A stretch of 64,000 nucleotides of DNA. Source: Novosphingobium sp. 18050. GTDB lineage: Bacteria > Pseudomonadota > Alphaproteobacteria > Sphingomonadales > Sphingomonadaceae. Made by a program: the position numbers and the translations under genes. The notes under the pieces were generated by a model. The model worked only from the letters and a program-made list of their open reading frames with translations. It was not told the origin of the DNA and ran no database searches. Every line of letters starts with the position of its first letter. The first letter of the stretch is position 1. Shown in pieces: positions 1-9,447 of the stretch. Where the stretch lies: assembly GCF_902706195.1 (NCBI RefSeq), contig NZ_CACSJO010000026.1:1-64000 (forward strand), given 5' to 3'.

Positions 1-149
1 ATCGAACAGATCTGGATCAGAAAAACCAGTTCAGGACTTAGAGCGCTACAGCTCGCCAATGAGATTTGGATCTGATCCGCGGATCACCATACCGGCCAGC
101 GGTTTCTGAGTGCCGTATTCAAAGGCCTTACAGAAGACCGCACTCGATC

Positions 150-575
150 ACTAACCCAGACGGCCAGAAACCTCTTGCATCACGGGCGGCAACCACAGAA
201 GGCCTGAGCCTAGCTTGATCGTTGAGAGCAGGACCGTGGTTGACGGAATTGTCGAGATGTCGGGTCGCTTGGCAACTGCCGAAGCAATCTGCCCGGACTG
301 CGCTACCCTATCAACATCCTTCCACAGCCGATACGACCGCACACTTTCGGATTTGCCGATCAGCGGAAGCATGGTCCGGCTTCGTTTGTCGGTGCGTCGG
401 TGCGTCGGTTCCGCTGCACCTACAAGCCTTTTCTCCGGCGCATGTTCAACGAGCCATTGGTGCCGCCAGTTGGCCGTCGATATGGGCACAGGGTAGGGGG
501 CATCGCAGAATCTGGTCGTAAACGTACGCTACCCGGCGAACTGCAAGGTATTGCTATGCTTGATTATCTTCTTAG
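150..575 (+). pseudogene. ISL3-family transposase N-terminal fragment
   Basis: The forward frame from about 215 reads like the zinc-finger start of ISL3 transposases: a CPDC pair, then HSRYDRTLSDLP and a basic VRLRLSVRRF stretch. The frame breaks near 400, where the 8-base unit tcggtgcg is directly repeated; removing one copy restores VRRFRC followed by a typical LRR-F region in the frame read from about 400. No catalytic domain follows: the coding similarity stops where the neighbouring IS6-type element begins, so this is a 5' remnant. The true start is not visible. Bases 1-149 hold nothing I recognise. Confidence 0.6.
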
Positions 576-1208
576 TCAGACACTAAGGGCATGCATGACC
601 TCAAAACCCTTGATCGTGGCGTAGGCTGTTTCAACGATTTTAACCCGCGCACCGACCGTATCCATTGTTTGAGTTTGCCATGGTCGACCTCGATCACATT
701 ATTCAGATATTTGACTTGACGATGCACCGTAGCCTGGGGCAGTTTCCCCTCCTTCTTCAACGCCGTGATCACCAGACCATAGGTCGGCGCCTTGTCGGTG
801 TTGATCGTCAGCGGCTGCTGCCAAGCTTTGAGGCCATTCAACGCCTTGCCCGGAAAGCGCTTCGGCACTTTGGCATTGCGCGTAGGTGAGAGGGAGAAAT
901 CGATCGTGCCACCATCCTTATCGACGGCACGATACTGGTAAGTCCAACGCTCTTTGACCTTGATGTAGATTTCATCAACCCGCCAGCTGCGCCAAATCGA
1001 CGGACTTTTCCAATACCAGCGCAGCCGCTTTTTCCATTTCAGGCGCATAGCGCTGGACCCAGCGACAAATCGTCGAATGATCAACATGAGTTCCACGCTC
1101 GGCCAGCATAGTTTCAAGATCCCCGTAGCTGACCCCATAGCGGCAGTACCATCGCACCGCCCATAAGATCACTTCCCCACCAAAATGCCGCCCTTTGAAA
1201 TCGCTCAT
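576..1208 (-). pseudogene. IS6-family transposase, two frameshifts
   Basis: The reading frames together give an IS6/IS26/IS6100-type DDE transposase. The N-terminal part (1208 down to about 1030) has the helix-turn-helix region with VRWYCRYGVSYGDLE. The catalytic part contains WRVDEIYIKVK (first Asp), NTDKAPTYG (second Asp) and an HRQVKYLNN...DHGKLK block (Glu replaced or displaced by Asp in this short read). One extra base near 1027-1034 shifts the frame after YAPEMEK. A missing A near 620-625 shifts the C-terminal end, whose expected frame ends in TGA at 576-578. The product is therefore probably inactive. Confidence 0.8.
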
Positions 1209-1257
1209 TAGGCTGCCCCAAGCTAATCATGCTGAAGCTTCAATCTCCGGATCAAAG

Positions 1258-1271
1258 TTTGCAACAGAGCC
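1258..1271. repeat. IS6-family terminal inverted repeat (one end)
   Basis: The 14 bases tttgcaacagagcc are the reverse complement of the usual IS6100/IS26-like terminus ggctctgttgcaaa and sit about 50 bp upstream of the transposase start. The matching opposite end is not found within 100-150 bp beyond the transposase stop, so that end of the element appears lost or rearranged. Confidence 0.7.
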
Positions 1272-1289
1272 ATTGAGTTCACGCCTTGC

Positions 1290-1669
1290 TTCTAATAGGT
1301 TGGAATTGATGTTCGCAACCACATTGGTTCAAACAAGCTTCATATAAAGTCGATTCTAAGACCGCCGGCGCGTCCCGACTTGCTGACCTGGTCGAGCGCG
1401 ATAATTGCGGCCGTGTTCCCAGTCCCGCCACGAGTGGTGGAGCCCAATCAACAACATCGAGTAAGTCGGGCCGGTGGTAAAGCACGTCAGTTTGAGCCTC
1501 CGCCCAGCGAGAGCGTCAAGATTGGGCGTATTGATCTCCCCTCCGAACGCGCTGAAGTCCGAATAGCTGAGGTCGTTGACGACGAAGACGACGAAGTGGG
1601 GCCGCTGCGCCTGCCGTTCCTTGCCTCCGCTGGCAGTCCGGCGGGAATCGTATAGCCTGCTGCCAGCAA
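1290..1669 (-). pseudogene. Sulfatase N-terminal relic (arylsulfatase/alkylsulfatase-like)
   Basis: One minus frame (about 1610 to 1440) reads RPHFVVFVVNDLSYSDFSAF, then GGEINTPNLDALA, the classic N-terminus of type I sulfatases with the metal-binding Asp. It continues LTCFTTGPTYSMLL, where a normal enzyme has a C-S-P-T-R type formylglycine motif. That segment is missing here, so the catalytic residue is gone. After LLIGLHHS the frame shifts; VAGLGT appears in another frame, as in the HHxAGLGTM region of the family. The rest of the gene is cut off near the IS6 end at 1271. The gene lies directly downstream of a TonB receptor on the same strand, so it was probably the last gene of a sulfate-ester scavenging module. 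Confidence 0.7.
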
Positions 1670-1713
1670 AGCGAATTCCGTGCCAAATTATTCTCCCATA
1701 AGATCCCTGTAGC

Positions 1714-4146
1714 TCACCACTTGATACGCAGCGTCGCGCCTACCGTCCGGGGGTCGCCGACCGATCCGGAGATGAGACCGAACGTCCCAGGCGAGCGCGA
1801 GATGTAGTAATTCTCGTTCGTCAGGTTGCGGGCCCAGAATGCGAAGTCGTAGACCCCATCCGCCGTACGCAGCCCGATGCGAGCGTTGAGCAGGCCGTAG
1901 CCGGGCACATTGCCGTAGATGCTGTTGGTGGGCGTCGCATTGAACGACGAGCGGTGCAGGTAGTCGGCATGTGCGTAGGCCTCGAAAGTCTGGTCCAGCG
2001 GCTGCGCCGCGTCGGCGCCCAGCGAATAGGCGAATTTAGAGACGCCCGGCAGGCGCACGCCCGACAGGTCCTGGACCTGCACCGTGCCCGGTATCGACAG
2101 CTCAGGCCGCTGCGGCGCGTTGGCGTAGCTGACGTACTTGGCGTCGGTATAGGCGGCCGACGCGGTCAGGTTGATCCAGCGGCTCGGCGAGAAGGAGAGA
2201 TCGGTTTCAATGCCCTTCGATCGGACCTTGGGGATATTGGCGATGTATTGGTTCGCCGCCGTGGTACCGGGAAACTGTTCCGAAATGTTGGCCTGGTAGT
2301 CCCTGATCTCGGTCAGGAAGGCCGCGGCGTTGAAGGTCACCTTGCGGTCGAACCACTGCGACTTCAGGCCGATCTCGTAGGCGTCGACGGTTTCAGGATC
2401 GACCGTCGGCCGGCTCGCGCCGCCGGCGGTGACGTTGAGCCCGCCCGACTTGCTGCCACGTGAATAGCTGGCATAGACCAGCGCGTCCGGCGTCACCTTG
2501 TAGCCCAGCGTCAGCAGCCCCGACACGGCATCGTCCTTGAGCGCGGCGTCGAAAGACAGGTTGCTGAGCTGGTTAGCGGGAGCATTGCGGATCGCGGTGA
2601 CGGCTGCCGCCTGCGCGGATGTCAGCGTGGCGACGTTCACTCCGCTGCTGGCGTTCTGGAAACGCGAGAACGAGCCGTCTTTGTCCTCGTGGGTGTAGCG
2701 CAGGCCGCCGGTCAGCGTCAGGTCGTCGGCGATGTGCCAGTCGAGCTGGCCGAACGCGGCGTAGCTCTTGGTGGTCGGCTCCGAATAGCTGTCCGCCTCG
2801 AAACCGTTGAGAGCCAGCGCGGTGTTGGCGATCGTGCTGGCCGGCACGGTGGCCGGGTTGAGGTTCCAGGCGGCGAAGTCGGCGCCGTACTGGGTTGCGC
2901 CGTATCCGCGGATGACCTGCCAGAAGTAGAAGAGGCCCGCAACGTAGTCGATCTTGTTGTCGCCGTTGGAGGCTATGCGCAGTTCCTGGCTGAACTGGCG
3001 CTGGAAGTTCTGCTGCTGCGCCTTGAGGTTGACGGCAAGCGAGGTGCCGTCGCCATCGTTCGCTGGATACCAGTCCCACCAGCGATACGCCGTGACCGAG
3101 GTCAGCGTGGCCGGCCCCAGGTCCCAGTCGACTTGCCCGGAGACGCCGTAGCTCTCCATATTGGCCTGGAAGGGTGAATCTGCATTGCCCACCCGCTGGA
3201 AGGCGTCAGGCTCGGGCAGTGTATAGCCCGTGCGCGCGGCGCGGTCGAAGATATTGTTGGCGATGCGGGCGCCATTGGCATACGTAGAGAAGTAGCCGTC
3301 GATCAGGCTCAGCGAGTAATGCTGCTTCTGCTTCGAATAGTCGCCGATGATGCGGATCTTCACGTCGTCGGCGGGCTTGACCAGTAGTTGCCCGCGCACT
3401 GTGAAGTTGTCGTAGTCCTGCGCCTTGCGAAGATCATAGCGGTTGAGCAGGAACCCGTCGCGGTGGGTGTCGGCGAGGCTGAGCCGCAGCGCGACTTTGT
3501 CGGCTATGAGCGGCGCCGATCCCGAGAAGCGCACCTGGTGATAGCCGTAGTCGCCCAGCGTCGCCTCGCCCGTGAATTCGGGATCGAAGCTCGGCTCGCG
3601 CGAGGTCACGTTTATCGCGCCCGCCGTGGTGTTCTTGCCGAACAGCGTGCCCTGCGGCCCGCGCAAGACCTCGACCTGCGCAAGATCGACGAGGTCGAAC
3701 TGCGACTGGCCCGGCCGTCCGTAGTAGACCCCGTCGAGGTAGAAGCCGACGCCGTACTCCAGCCCGTCCACCGCGAGCGAGGAGTTGGCGCCGAGACCGC
3801 GAATGTTGATGTTGCTGTTGCGCGGGTTGAAGCTGGCGATCTGCAGGCTGGGCACCAACTGCTGGATCTGATTGAGCGTAAAGTTGCCGGTGCGCTCCAG
3901 GGCCTCGCCGCTGACTACGCTGATCGCCACAGGGACATCTTGTGAGTTCTCCTCGCGGCGCCGGGCGGTGACGAGGATGGGGGCTCCGAAGCCGCCCTCC
4001 GCGTCCTCGGCGACCGCATCCGCCGTGCTGGCGTCGGCGGTCGTGCCCTCCGCGGCGAGCGCCGGGCTTATTCCCGCAAGCACCATCGCGGCGACGCTCG
4101 CATTCAGGAGCGCTAGGCGTCTGCCGGCGGGTTTGATGGTCTTCAT
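1714..4146 (-). CDS. TonB-dependent outer-membrane receptor
   Basis: An 810-residue TonB-dependent transporter. The start at 4146 is chosen over a longer frame because the protein then opens with a basic segment and a hydrophobic signal peptide ending near ALAAEG, and AGGGA lies just upstream as a ribosome site. A TonB-box-like ILVTARRRE is followed by a plug with VLRGPQGTLFGKNTTAGAIN, then a long beta-barrel ending in a C-terminal aromatic/basic strand (LRIKW). It resembles the receptor at 33.1 kb (shared TREP/SREP plug end, GLFYFWQ versus GLYFFWQ barrel motif), so the two are likely paralogues. Neighbours are a sulfatase relic downstream and a TauD-like gene upstream, which points to sulfate esters or sulfonates as substrate (inference). 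This is the only apparently intact gene of the module. Confidence 0.9.
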   Translation of the reverse strand: MKTIKPAGRRLALLNASVAAMVLAGISPALAAEGTTADASTADAVAEDAEGGFGAPILVTARRREENSQDVPVAISVVSGEALERTGNFTLNQIQQLVPSLQIASFNPRNSNINIRGLGANSSLAVDGLEYGVGFYLDGVYYGRPGQSQFDLVDLAQVEVLRGPQGTLFGKNTTAGAINVTSREPSFDPEFTGEATLGDYGYHQVRFSGSAPLIADKVALRLSLADTHRDGFLLNRYDLRKAQDYDNFTVRGQLLVKPADDVKIRIIGDYSKQKQHYSLSLIDGYFSTYANGARIANNIFDRAARTGYTLPEPDAFQRVGNADSPFQANMESYGVSGQVDWDLGPATLTSVTAYRWWDWYPANDGDGTSLAVNLKAQQQNFQRQFSQELRIASNGDNKIDYVAGLFYFWQVIRGYGATQYGADFAAWNLNPATVPASTIANTALALNGFEADSYSEPTTKSYAAFGQLDWHIADDLTLTGGLRYTHEDKDGSFSRFQNASSGVNVATLTSAQAAAVTAIRNAPANQLSNLSFDAALKDDAVSGLLTLGYKVTPDALVYASYSRGSKSGGLNVTAGGASRPTVDPETVDAYEIGLKSQWFDRKVTFNAAAFLTEIRDYQANISEQFPGTTAANQYIANIPKVRSKGIETDLSFSPSRWINLTASAAYTDAKYVSYANAPQRPELSIPGTVQVQDLSGVRLPGVSKFAYSLGADAAQPLDQTFEAYAHADYLHRSSFNATPTNSIYGNVPGYGLLNARIGLRTADGVYDFAFWARNLTNENYYISRSPGTFGLISGSVGDPRTVGATLRIKW

Positions 4147-4296
4147 GATCGTTCCCTGTTTTCCTGTGTTCTTGGCGCACGCCGGCTCTCTGCGTGACCG
4201 GCGCGCGGGTAGGCACGGCGGGAGACGGCGACTGGCCGGCTCCCGCGTGGTTGTCCTCAATGGATGGACCAGGCGGCTACGGGCCGCCCGGAGCGG

Positions 4297-5169
4297 TCAG
4301 CGCGAAGGGCGCTCACCCGCCGCAACAACGCGCACCAACTGCCGCTGGGCGTTGCCGTAGTCCGCGACGCCCTTGTGCTGGACGGCGCGGTTGTCCCAGA
4401 TCGCGATCGTTCCGGGGCGCCACTTGAGGCGCACCTGATGCTCGGGCTGGGAGAAACGGTGCTTTAGATAGTCGAGCAATTCCCTGCCCTCGCCCTCGGG
4501 AAGTCCGACGAGTTCCTCGGTGAAGCCCTCGTTGACGTAGAGGACCTTCCGGCCGCTGAACGGGTGCGTGATCACCACCGGGTGCCGCACGCCGTTGTAG
4601 CGGCCGAGGTAGTCGTCGAGGTCGGCCTTGTCGGTGATGAGCTTGTAAGCCTTGCTGTTCGGCCGATGGATTGCGGTCAGAGTGTCGATCCGGTCTTTCA
4701 CCTCCTGCGATAGCCCTTCGTAGGCAGAGACGCCGCTCGACCAGACGGTGTCGCCGCCAAGATCGGGAGCGATCACGCTGCGCAGTACTGACACGAGGTA
4801 GGGCTTCTCGAGCTAGGTGGCATCCGCATGCCAGGGCGTGCCGTAATAGGCGTTGGCATAAGGCCCGGTGTTCATCGGCTGGATGTCCTCGTCCTTGACG
4901 CCGCGCCGCTTGGCGATGCTGTCGGCGACGGGAGGGCCGAACACGCGGCCGATGGCGGCCTGCTGTTTGTTGTCGACGCCGGTGTCGCGGAAGAACAGGA
5001 CCTGATGCTCCCACAGCAGCGAGCGCAGGAGCGCGGCGGTAGGCTCGGCGATCGGCGCGGCAAGGTCGATACCGCGCACGTCGGCGCCGAGATTGGCCTC
5101 GACCCGGATGACCTCGACGGCGCCGACGGCGTGAGTTTCGATGGCCTTGAGATTGGTGAATGCATTCAT
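4297..5169 (-). pseudogene. TauD/TfdA-family dioxygenase with in-frame amber codon
   Basis: A continuous 290-residue frame of the Fe(II)/2-oxoglutarate dioxygenase family that includes taurine dioxygenase and alkylsulfatase AtsK. The metal ligands HxD (WHADA, near residue 115) and the distal His (AVQHKG) are present, as is the C-terminal Arg region (RQLVRV) that binds 2-oxoglutarate. Codon 119 (4813-4815) is TAG; the frame continues without other damage, reading LEKPYLVSVLRS and VIAPDLGGDT. The stop falls right after the HxD motif, so a terminated product would lack half the active site. CAG (Gln) to TAG is a plausible one-base origin. The gene sits between an MFS gene and a TonB receptor on the same strand. 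Confidence 0.85.
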
Positions 5170-5203
5170 CGTAACGGTCCTTTCAACGGTCTGGAGCCGA
5201 GGC

Positions 5204-6388
5204 TCAGGATGCGGATGCGAGGTTCACCTGACGGTCGAGTTCGCGGCGGACGGCGGCATGGCTTGCCTCCTCGAGCGGGAAGCCGCGCAGCATGAGCGCG
5301 GAGGCAAGGTGCGCCAAAGCCGGGCCGAGCGCGAAGATCAGCAAGAGTGCGCTGAGGGCCTCGGGGCTCTGGCCGGCGGCGGCGGGATCGAACCCGGCGA
5401 AGGCGACCAGCGGGAAAGCAACCCCGACGGCGAGCGCCATGCCTGCCTTCATCGAGATGCTGAAGGTCGAGAAGAACAGCGCCGTGCGGTCCTGTCCGGT
5501 CTTCAGCCGATGATGGTCGGCGACGTCGGCAACCATGGCGCGCAGCATCAGGTTGCCTGATCCTTGTACGAGACCCTGTGCTATGGTCAGGCCGATCAGC
5601 AGGGAAAGATTCCCGGGTGTCACCAGCAGCAGCGAAAGGTTGATCGCCACCTGCACCAACTCGCCGGTGATGGCGGTGCGGTGCTTGCCGAGGCGGGCGG
5701 CGATACTCATCCAGATCGGCCCGGCGACGATGCCGAACACAAACTGCGAGAGCAGGAGGACCGCGCCGAGTTGCGGCAGGCCCATGTAGAAGGTGACGAC
5801 GAACAGGAACAGGCTGCCGCGCACCCCCTGCCCGAACGTCACGGCGAGGTCGGAAAGCACCACGCGCAGCAGCAGCCTCTCGCCAGGATAAGGCGCAGCG
5901 TCTCGGTCAAGCGCGGGCGTTCGCGCTTGACGGGCGACGGTGCCAGTGGCGCGTCCGGGAAGGCGCGCAGCGTCAGGAAGGCGGCGGGCACCAGCGTCAG
6001 CAGGATCACTCCGCCCATCGCGGCAAGACGCAGGCGGTCGTCGCCGGGCCGGACCTGGTCGATCAGCGCGGGCAGAAGCATCACCAGCAGCAGCGCACTG
6101 GCGCTGGCGACGGTCACGAAAGTCGCGATGCGGGTGCGTTCGTGATAGTCGGTCGAAATCTCGCCCGACCACGCCAGGTATGGTATCTGGATCATCGCCC
6201 AGCCTAGGTAGAAGGCGAAGAGCGCAATACCGAGATAAAGTGGGGTCACGGCTTCCGGCGGGAAGAACAGCGCGATCGTCGCGAGGGCGTACACCACCAT
6301 GCCGCCCGCGATCCACGGCCGGCGCCTGCCGAAGCGGCCGCTGGTGCGGTCGCTGAGCATGCCCACCACCGGATCGGCGAAGGCGCCC
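5204..6388 (-). pseudogene. MFS (GPH/MelB-like) transporter, 5'-truncated and frameshifted
   Basis: The N-proximal part (6388 down to about 5880) carries FADPVVGMLSDRTSGRFGRRRPW, the loop 2-3 signature of GPH/MFS_2 symporters, and several membrane helices. The C-terminal half (about 5875 to 5204) continues in another frame with RLLLRVVLSDLAVTFGQG and six further hydrophobic helices. One base appears lost near 5870-5885, after LRLILA. The first 50 or so residues, including the usual first helix, are absent: the homology ends at about 6388, where the sequence becomes a sigma-factor gene on the other strand. Not functional as it stands. Confidence 0.8.
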
Positions 6389-7164
6389 CAGCAGATGCGG
6401 AGGACGTGCTACAGGACGCGTTCCTCCGCTGGGCCCGGACGGACAGAGAGGCGGTGCGCGTCCCTGCCGCTTTCCTGCGCCGCATGGTTACACGCCTCTG
6501 CCTCGACCACCTCAAATCCGCTCGTGTGAAGCGGGAAAGCTATATCGGCCCCTGGCTCCCCGAACCGATCGTCGAGGAAGAGCCAGTGGAAGATGTCACC
6601 CTGCCCCTCATGCTGGCGCTCGAACGCCTGTCTCCATTGGAACGCGCAGCTTTCCTGCTCCACGATGTCTTCGGTGAAAGTTTCGAGGATGTCGCACGGT
6701 CCATCGGTCGGGACGCCGCCGCCTGCCGTCAACTCGCAGCGCGCGCGAGGGAGCATGTGCGCAAGGAGCGGACCCGCTTTCCCCTCGAACGCAATCATGG
6801 ATTAGCCATCGCCGCGGCCTCTTTCGAAGCGTCCCGCGCCGGCGACGCAACCCGGCTCAGCGCGCTTCTCGCCGACGATGTCCGCTTCCATTCAGATGGC
6901 GGCGGCAAACGCCCTTCCGCAGGCAGGATCCTCGACGGCGCCGCAGAGGTCATGCGCGGCCTTTCTGCAATTTTCCGCTTGCGAAATGGCGCGCCCGAAC
7001 TGGACCGGCTGGCTTTTGTGAACGGTCTGCCCGGCTTCGTGACGCGCGAGCCGGACGGCATGCTGCAAACGACAGCCCTTCTGATCGAAGATAGCAGCGT
7101 GAAGGCGATCTATATCATGCGTAACCCCGACAAGCTCCGACACGTCGAAGGAGCGGTCCACTAA
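6388..7164 (+). pseudogene. ECF41-type RNA polymerase sigma factor, N-terminus missing
   Basis: The frame enters directly at ADAEDVLQDAFLRW, the end of sigma region 2.2-2.3, so about 30-40 residues of region 2 and the start codon are absent. Regions 2.4 and 4 follow (LSPLERAAFLLHDVFGESFEDVA). Three marks of the ECF41/SigJ group are visible: the linker motif GPWLPEP, the C-terminal SnoaL-like domain with DGGGK, and IMRNPDKLR near the end. ECF41 factors use this SnoaL domain to regulate their own activity. Without region 2.1-2.2 this copy should not bind core polymerase or the -10 element normally. An internal start (GTG 6406 or CTG) could yield a shorter protein, but a function is doubtful. 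Confidence 0.75.
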
Positions 7165-7260
7165 TCGCCAATTCGAGGGCGGTAGAGTCAGGAAGTGGCG
7201 CGGTGTCGTGCGGCGCGCCTGTGGGGCTTGCCAGACGATCCGTTTCCACTCCCTGCTCAT

Positions 7261-7294
7261 CGAACCGGACGTGCAGATCTCCCGCATCCGGCTC
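7261..7294 (-). ncRNA. Group II intron domain V
   Basis: On the minus strand the 34 bases start gagccggatgcggg and end cacgtccggttcg. They fold as the standard domain V hairpin: GAGCCGGA pairs with TCCGGTTC, and ATGCGG/TCTGCA form the upper stem. It lies just downstream of the reverse transcriptase stop, as expected. Confidence 0.8.
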
Positions 7295-7314
7295 TCGGAC
7301 AAGATATCACGCCT

Positions 7315-8652
7315 TCACCCACGGCGGGCTGCGGCCAAGTTCGCCAGACGTACGAGGCCGAAGCGCTCGTACAGCTCAGGGTCGTGATAGGCTCCCTCGC
7401 GCTTTCGTCTGGTTTTGTGCTTGGCCCGCAGCCACCGGCGCAACCGCACCACTGTGTAACTGTCGATGGCCCGATATGCCCTGCTCGTGGTTCCAACCAA
7501 GAAGTAGTTGGCCCATCCGCGCAGCACCCGGTTCATCTTGGCCACAAGGTATGTGGTATCCTGCCATGTACGCGCTCGGTCTGTCAGCTCGTGGATCGTA
7601 GCGATCACGCGCTGGATGCTTTTCTTTGATGGCCGGTGGCCCATGTAGGCTTTGCCGGTTTTCGCGGAGTACATCCGACCAAACGTGTAGCCCAGAAAGT
7701 CGAACGTCTCGTCCGGCACCTTACAGATACGTGTCTTTTCCTCATTCACTGTCAGCTTCAGCTTTTCCATGAGCCTGCGCATGTGATCGAGCGCAGCTTC
7801 CGCATTGCCCTTCGCACAAAGGATCACGAGATCATCAGCATAGGTGACGAGCCGCGCGCCTAGACGTTGCCCAAGACCGAGCTTCCGCCACCCCAACACG
7901 AACCGGCGCATGTAGAGATTTGCCAGCAGTGGTGAGATGGGTGATCCTTGCGGGATGCCGCGCCGCTGATCGCGGGCCTGCGTCGTTCGTGTCTTCCTGC
8001 CCTTGTCATCTGTTTCTTCGACAGCGCATTCCAGCCAAGATTTGATCAGATGCAGAACGCGCGGATCAACGATCCGGCGCTATACCGATTTCATCAACTC
8101 AAGGTGCGGGATGCTGCCAAAGTAGTCGGCAAGGTCGGCGTCCACGACATCCGGTCGGCCGTAGAAGAGTTGCTCTTCCACCTCAACCACGGCCTGCTGG
8201 GCGTTGCGCCCGGCTCGATAGGCGTAGATCTCAGGTGGGAGGTCGGCTTCAAAGATCGGTTCAAGCACCAGCATCGCTGCCGTCATGCAGACCCGATCCC
8301 GCACGGTGGAAATGCCCAGCGGCCTGAGTTGGCCGTTGGCTTTTGGTATGTAGACCCGTCTGATCGATTCCGGTCGGTACGTCTCCTCTTTGAGCGCAAG
8401 CGCCAGTTCCGCCAGCCATCGCTCGACGCCGTAGTCCTCGATATCCGCAAAGTCCTGTCCATCGACACCCGGTGCGCCCTTGTTCGAGCGACACTGGGCA
8501 TAGGCATGAGCCAGAACGTCATCGCGGCTGATCTTGTCGTACAGTGCGTAAAACCGATAGCCGGCTTCTGCCTTCGCTTTTGCGTGCAACGCCTTCTGCC
8601 GTTTTTGGACGCTTATCGGAGTTGATAGGTTACCCAATCTCCTGTCCCTCAC
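7315..8652 (-). pseudogene. ltrA: Group II intron reverse transcriptase/maturase with amber codon
   Basis: One uninterrupted 445-residue frame apart from a single TAG at codon 191 (8080-8082), after HLELMKSV and before RRIVDPRVL. Visible parts are RT0-RT4 (NKGAPGVDG, YIPKANGQLRPLGI, DADLADYFGSIPH), RIPQGS-type motif (RRGIPQGSPISPLLANL), the catalytic YADDLVIL, and the maturase X domain with LRGWANYF. No C-terminal HNH endonuclease is seen. The TAG splits the palm before YADD, so a truncated product would be inactive. The GTG start at 8652 is uncertain; ATG at about 8673 starts a different, short frame. Lys or Gln codons are one base from TAG here. Confidence 0.85.
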
Positions 8653-9125
8653 TACTTGTTACGCTCATCTTGAACTGAGGCTCCTTCCCTCCACCGACAT
8701 TACTCGGCTTCCTCGGTACTACGGGCCTCTCCGCCACCCCATCGCGCCCTTCCCTCCCTCGCGGGCGTCCGATTGCCGATCACTCGGCACGCCATGGGGC
8801 TTCCCGTGTTGCGCGCACTTTCCTTGCGTACATGCTGTCGCCACTACCCCGGTGCAGCAGACAGGTTCAACGTCGCTCAAACTCGCCCGTCCATATCAAC
8901 CTTCCCCGTAAGGGTTAACGGGTCGGCCTGCACATCGTCCTTTTCGAGGATTGCTCAGCGTTCACTCACGTTACGGCCTGTACGCTCGCACGGTCACCTA
9001 CGTGACCGTTATCCGGGGGCTTCAGACATTTCGTCACCTCCATGCCTGCCCCGGTTGCTTCCGGCTGCAGCATCGCCGGGTGGGCCTCTCACCCACTAGA
9101 AAGTGCCGCCTTTGCACAGCGCACA

Positions 9126-9260
9126 CCCCTCCCGGTCACTCAGCAGCCAATTTTACGCTCCCAGGTGCGGACCGGCTACTTTCCTATTTGGGTGCCTTGG
9201 ACTGCCCGATAGGAGACTGTCCAGTTCAGAGCTGGAATGGTGGGATAGTTTGACACTCAC
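9126..9260. repeat. Dispersed intergenic repeat, copy 1
   Basis: Contains agccaattttacgctcccag followed by gtgcggaccgg, then cgataggagactgtccagtt, then gctggaatggtgggatag and tgacactcac. The same ordered blocks recur at 14.2, 44.7 and 52.0 kb. The group II intron is inserted at its left edge. The rest of 9261-9447 holds nothing I recognise. Confidence 0.6.
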
Positions 9261-9447
9261 ACCGCAGCAACTCCCGACAACGCCGGCCACTCCCTGCCCA
9301 GCTCCGGACGGCAGCTATTGGCAAAGCGGATCTCAGCGCATCGAGATCGAACTTGGCGCTTTGCGTTATAGCAGGAAAATAAGAACGTATTGCAGCTGCA
9401 TGCCGTATTCCCCGGCGGCAAATCAAAAGGGTTTTGACAAATTCAGG

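Larger units (their letters stand above)
7183..9125 (-). mobile_element. Group II intron (about 1.94 kb)
   Basis: Reading the minus strand, the element starts near 9125 with a GUGYG-type 5' end (gtgtgcgctgtgc), runs through about 470 bases of structured, ORF-free RNA, then the intron-encoded protein, then domain V at 7261-7294. The 3' end is set near 7183 because a GGGAGTGG/CCACTTCC stem (domain VI candidate) closes at 7190-7197; this boundary is uncertain by about 10 bases. The intron lies about 20 bases downstream of the sigma-factor stop, with its 5' exon in a copy of the dispersed intergenic repeat. The encoded reverse transcriptase has an amber codon, so self-mobility depends on read-through or a helper in trans. 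Confidence 0.8.

Noticed and set aside
1380..1655. Plus-strand ORF over the sulfatase relic
   Set aside because: The minus strand shows a recognisable sulfatase N-terminus; the plus frame has no similarity and is a shadow.
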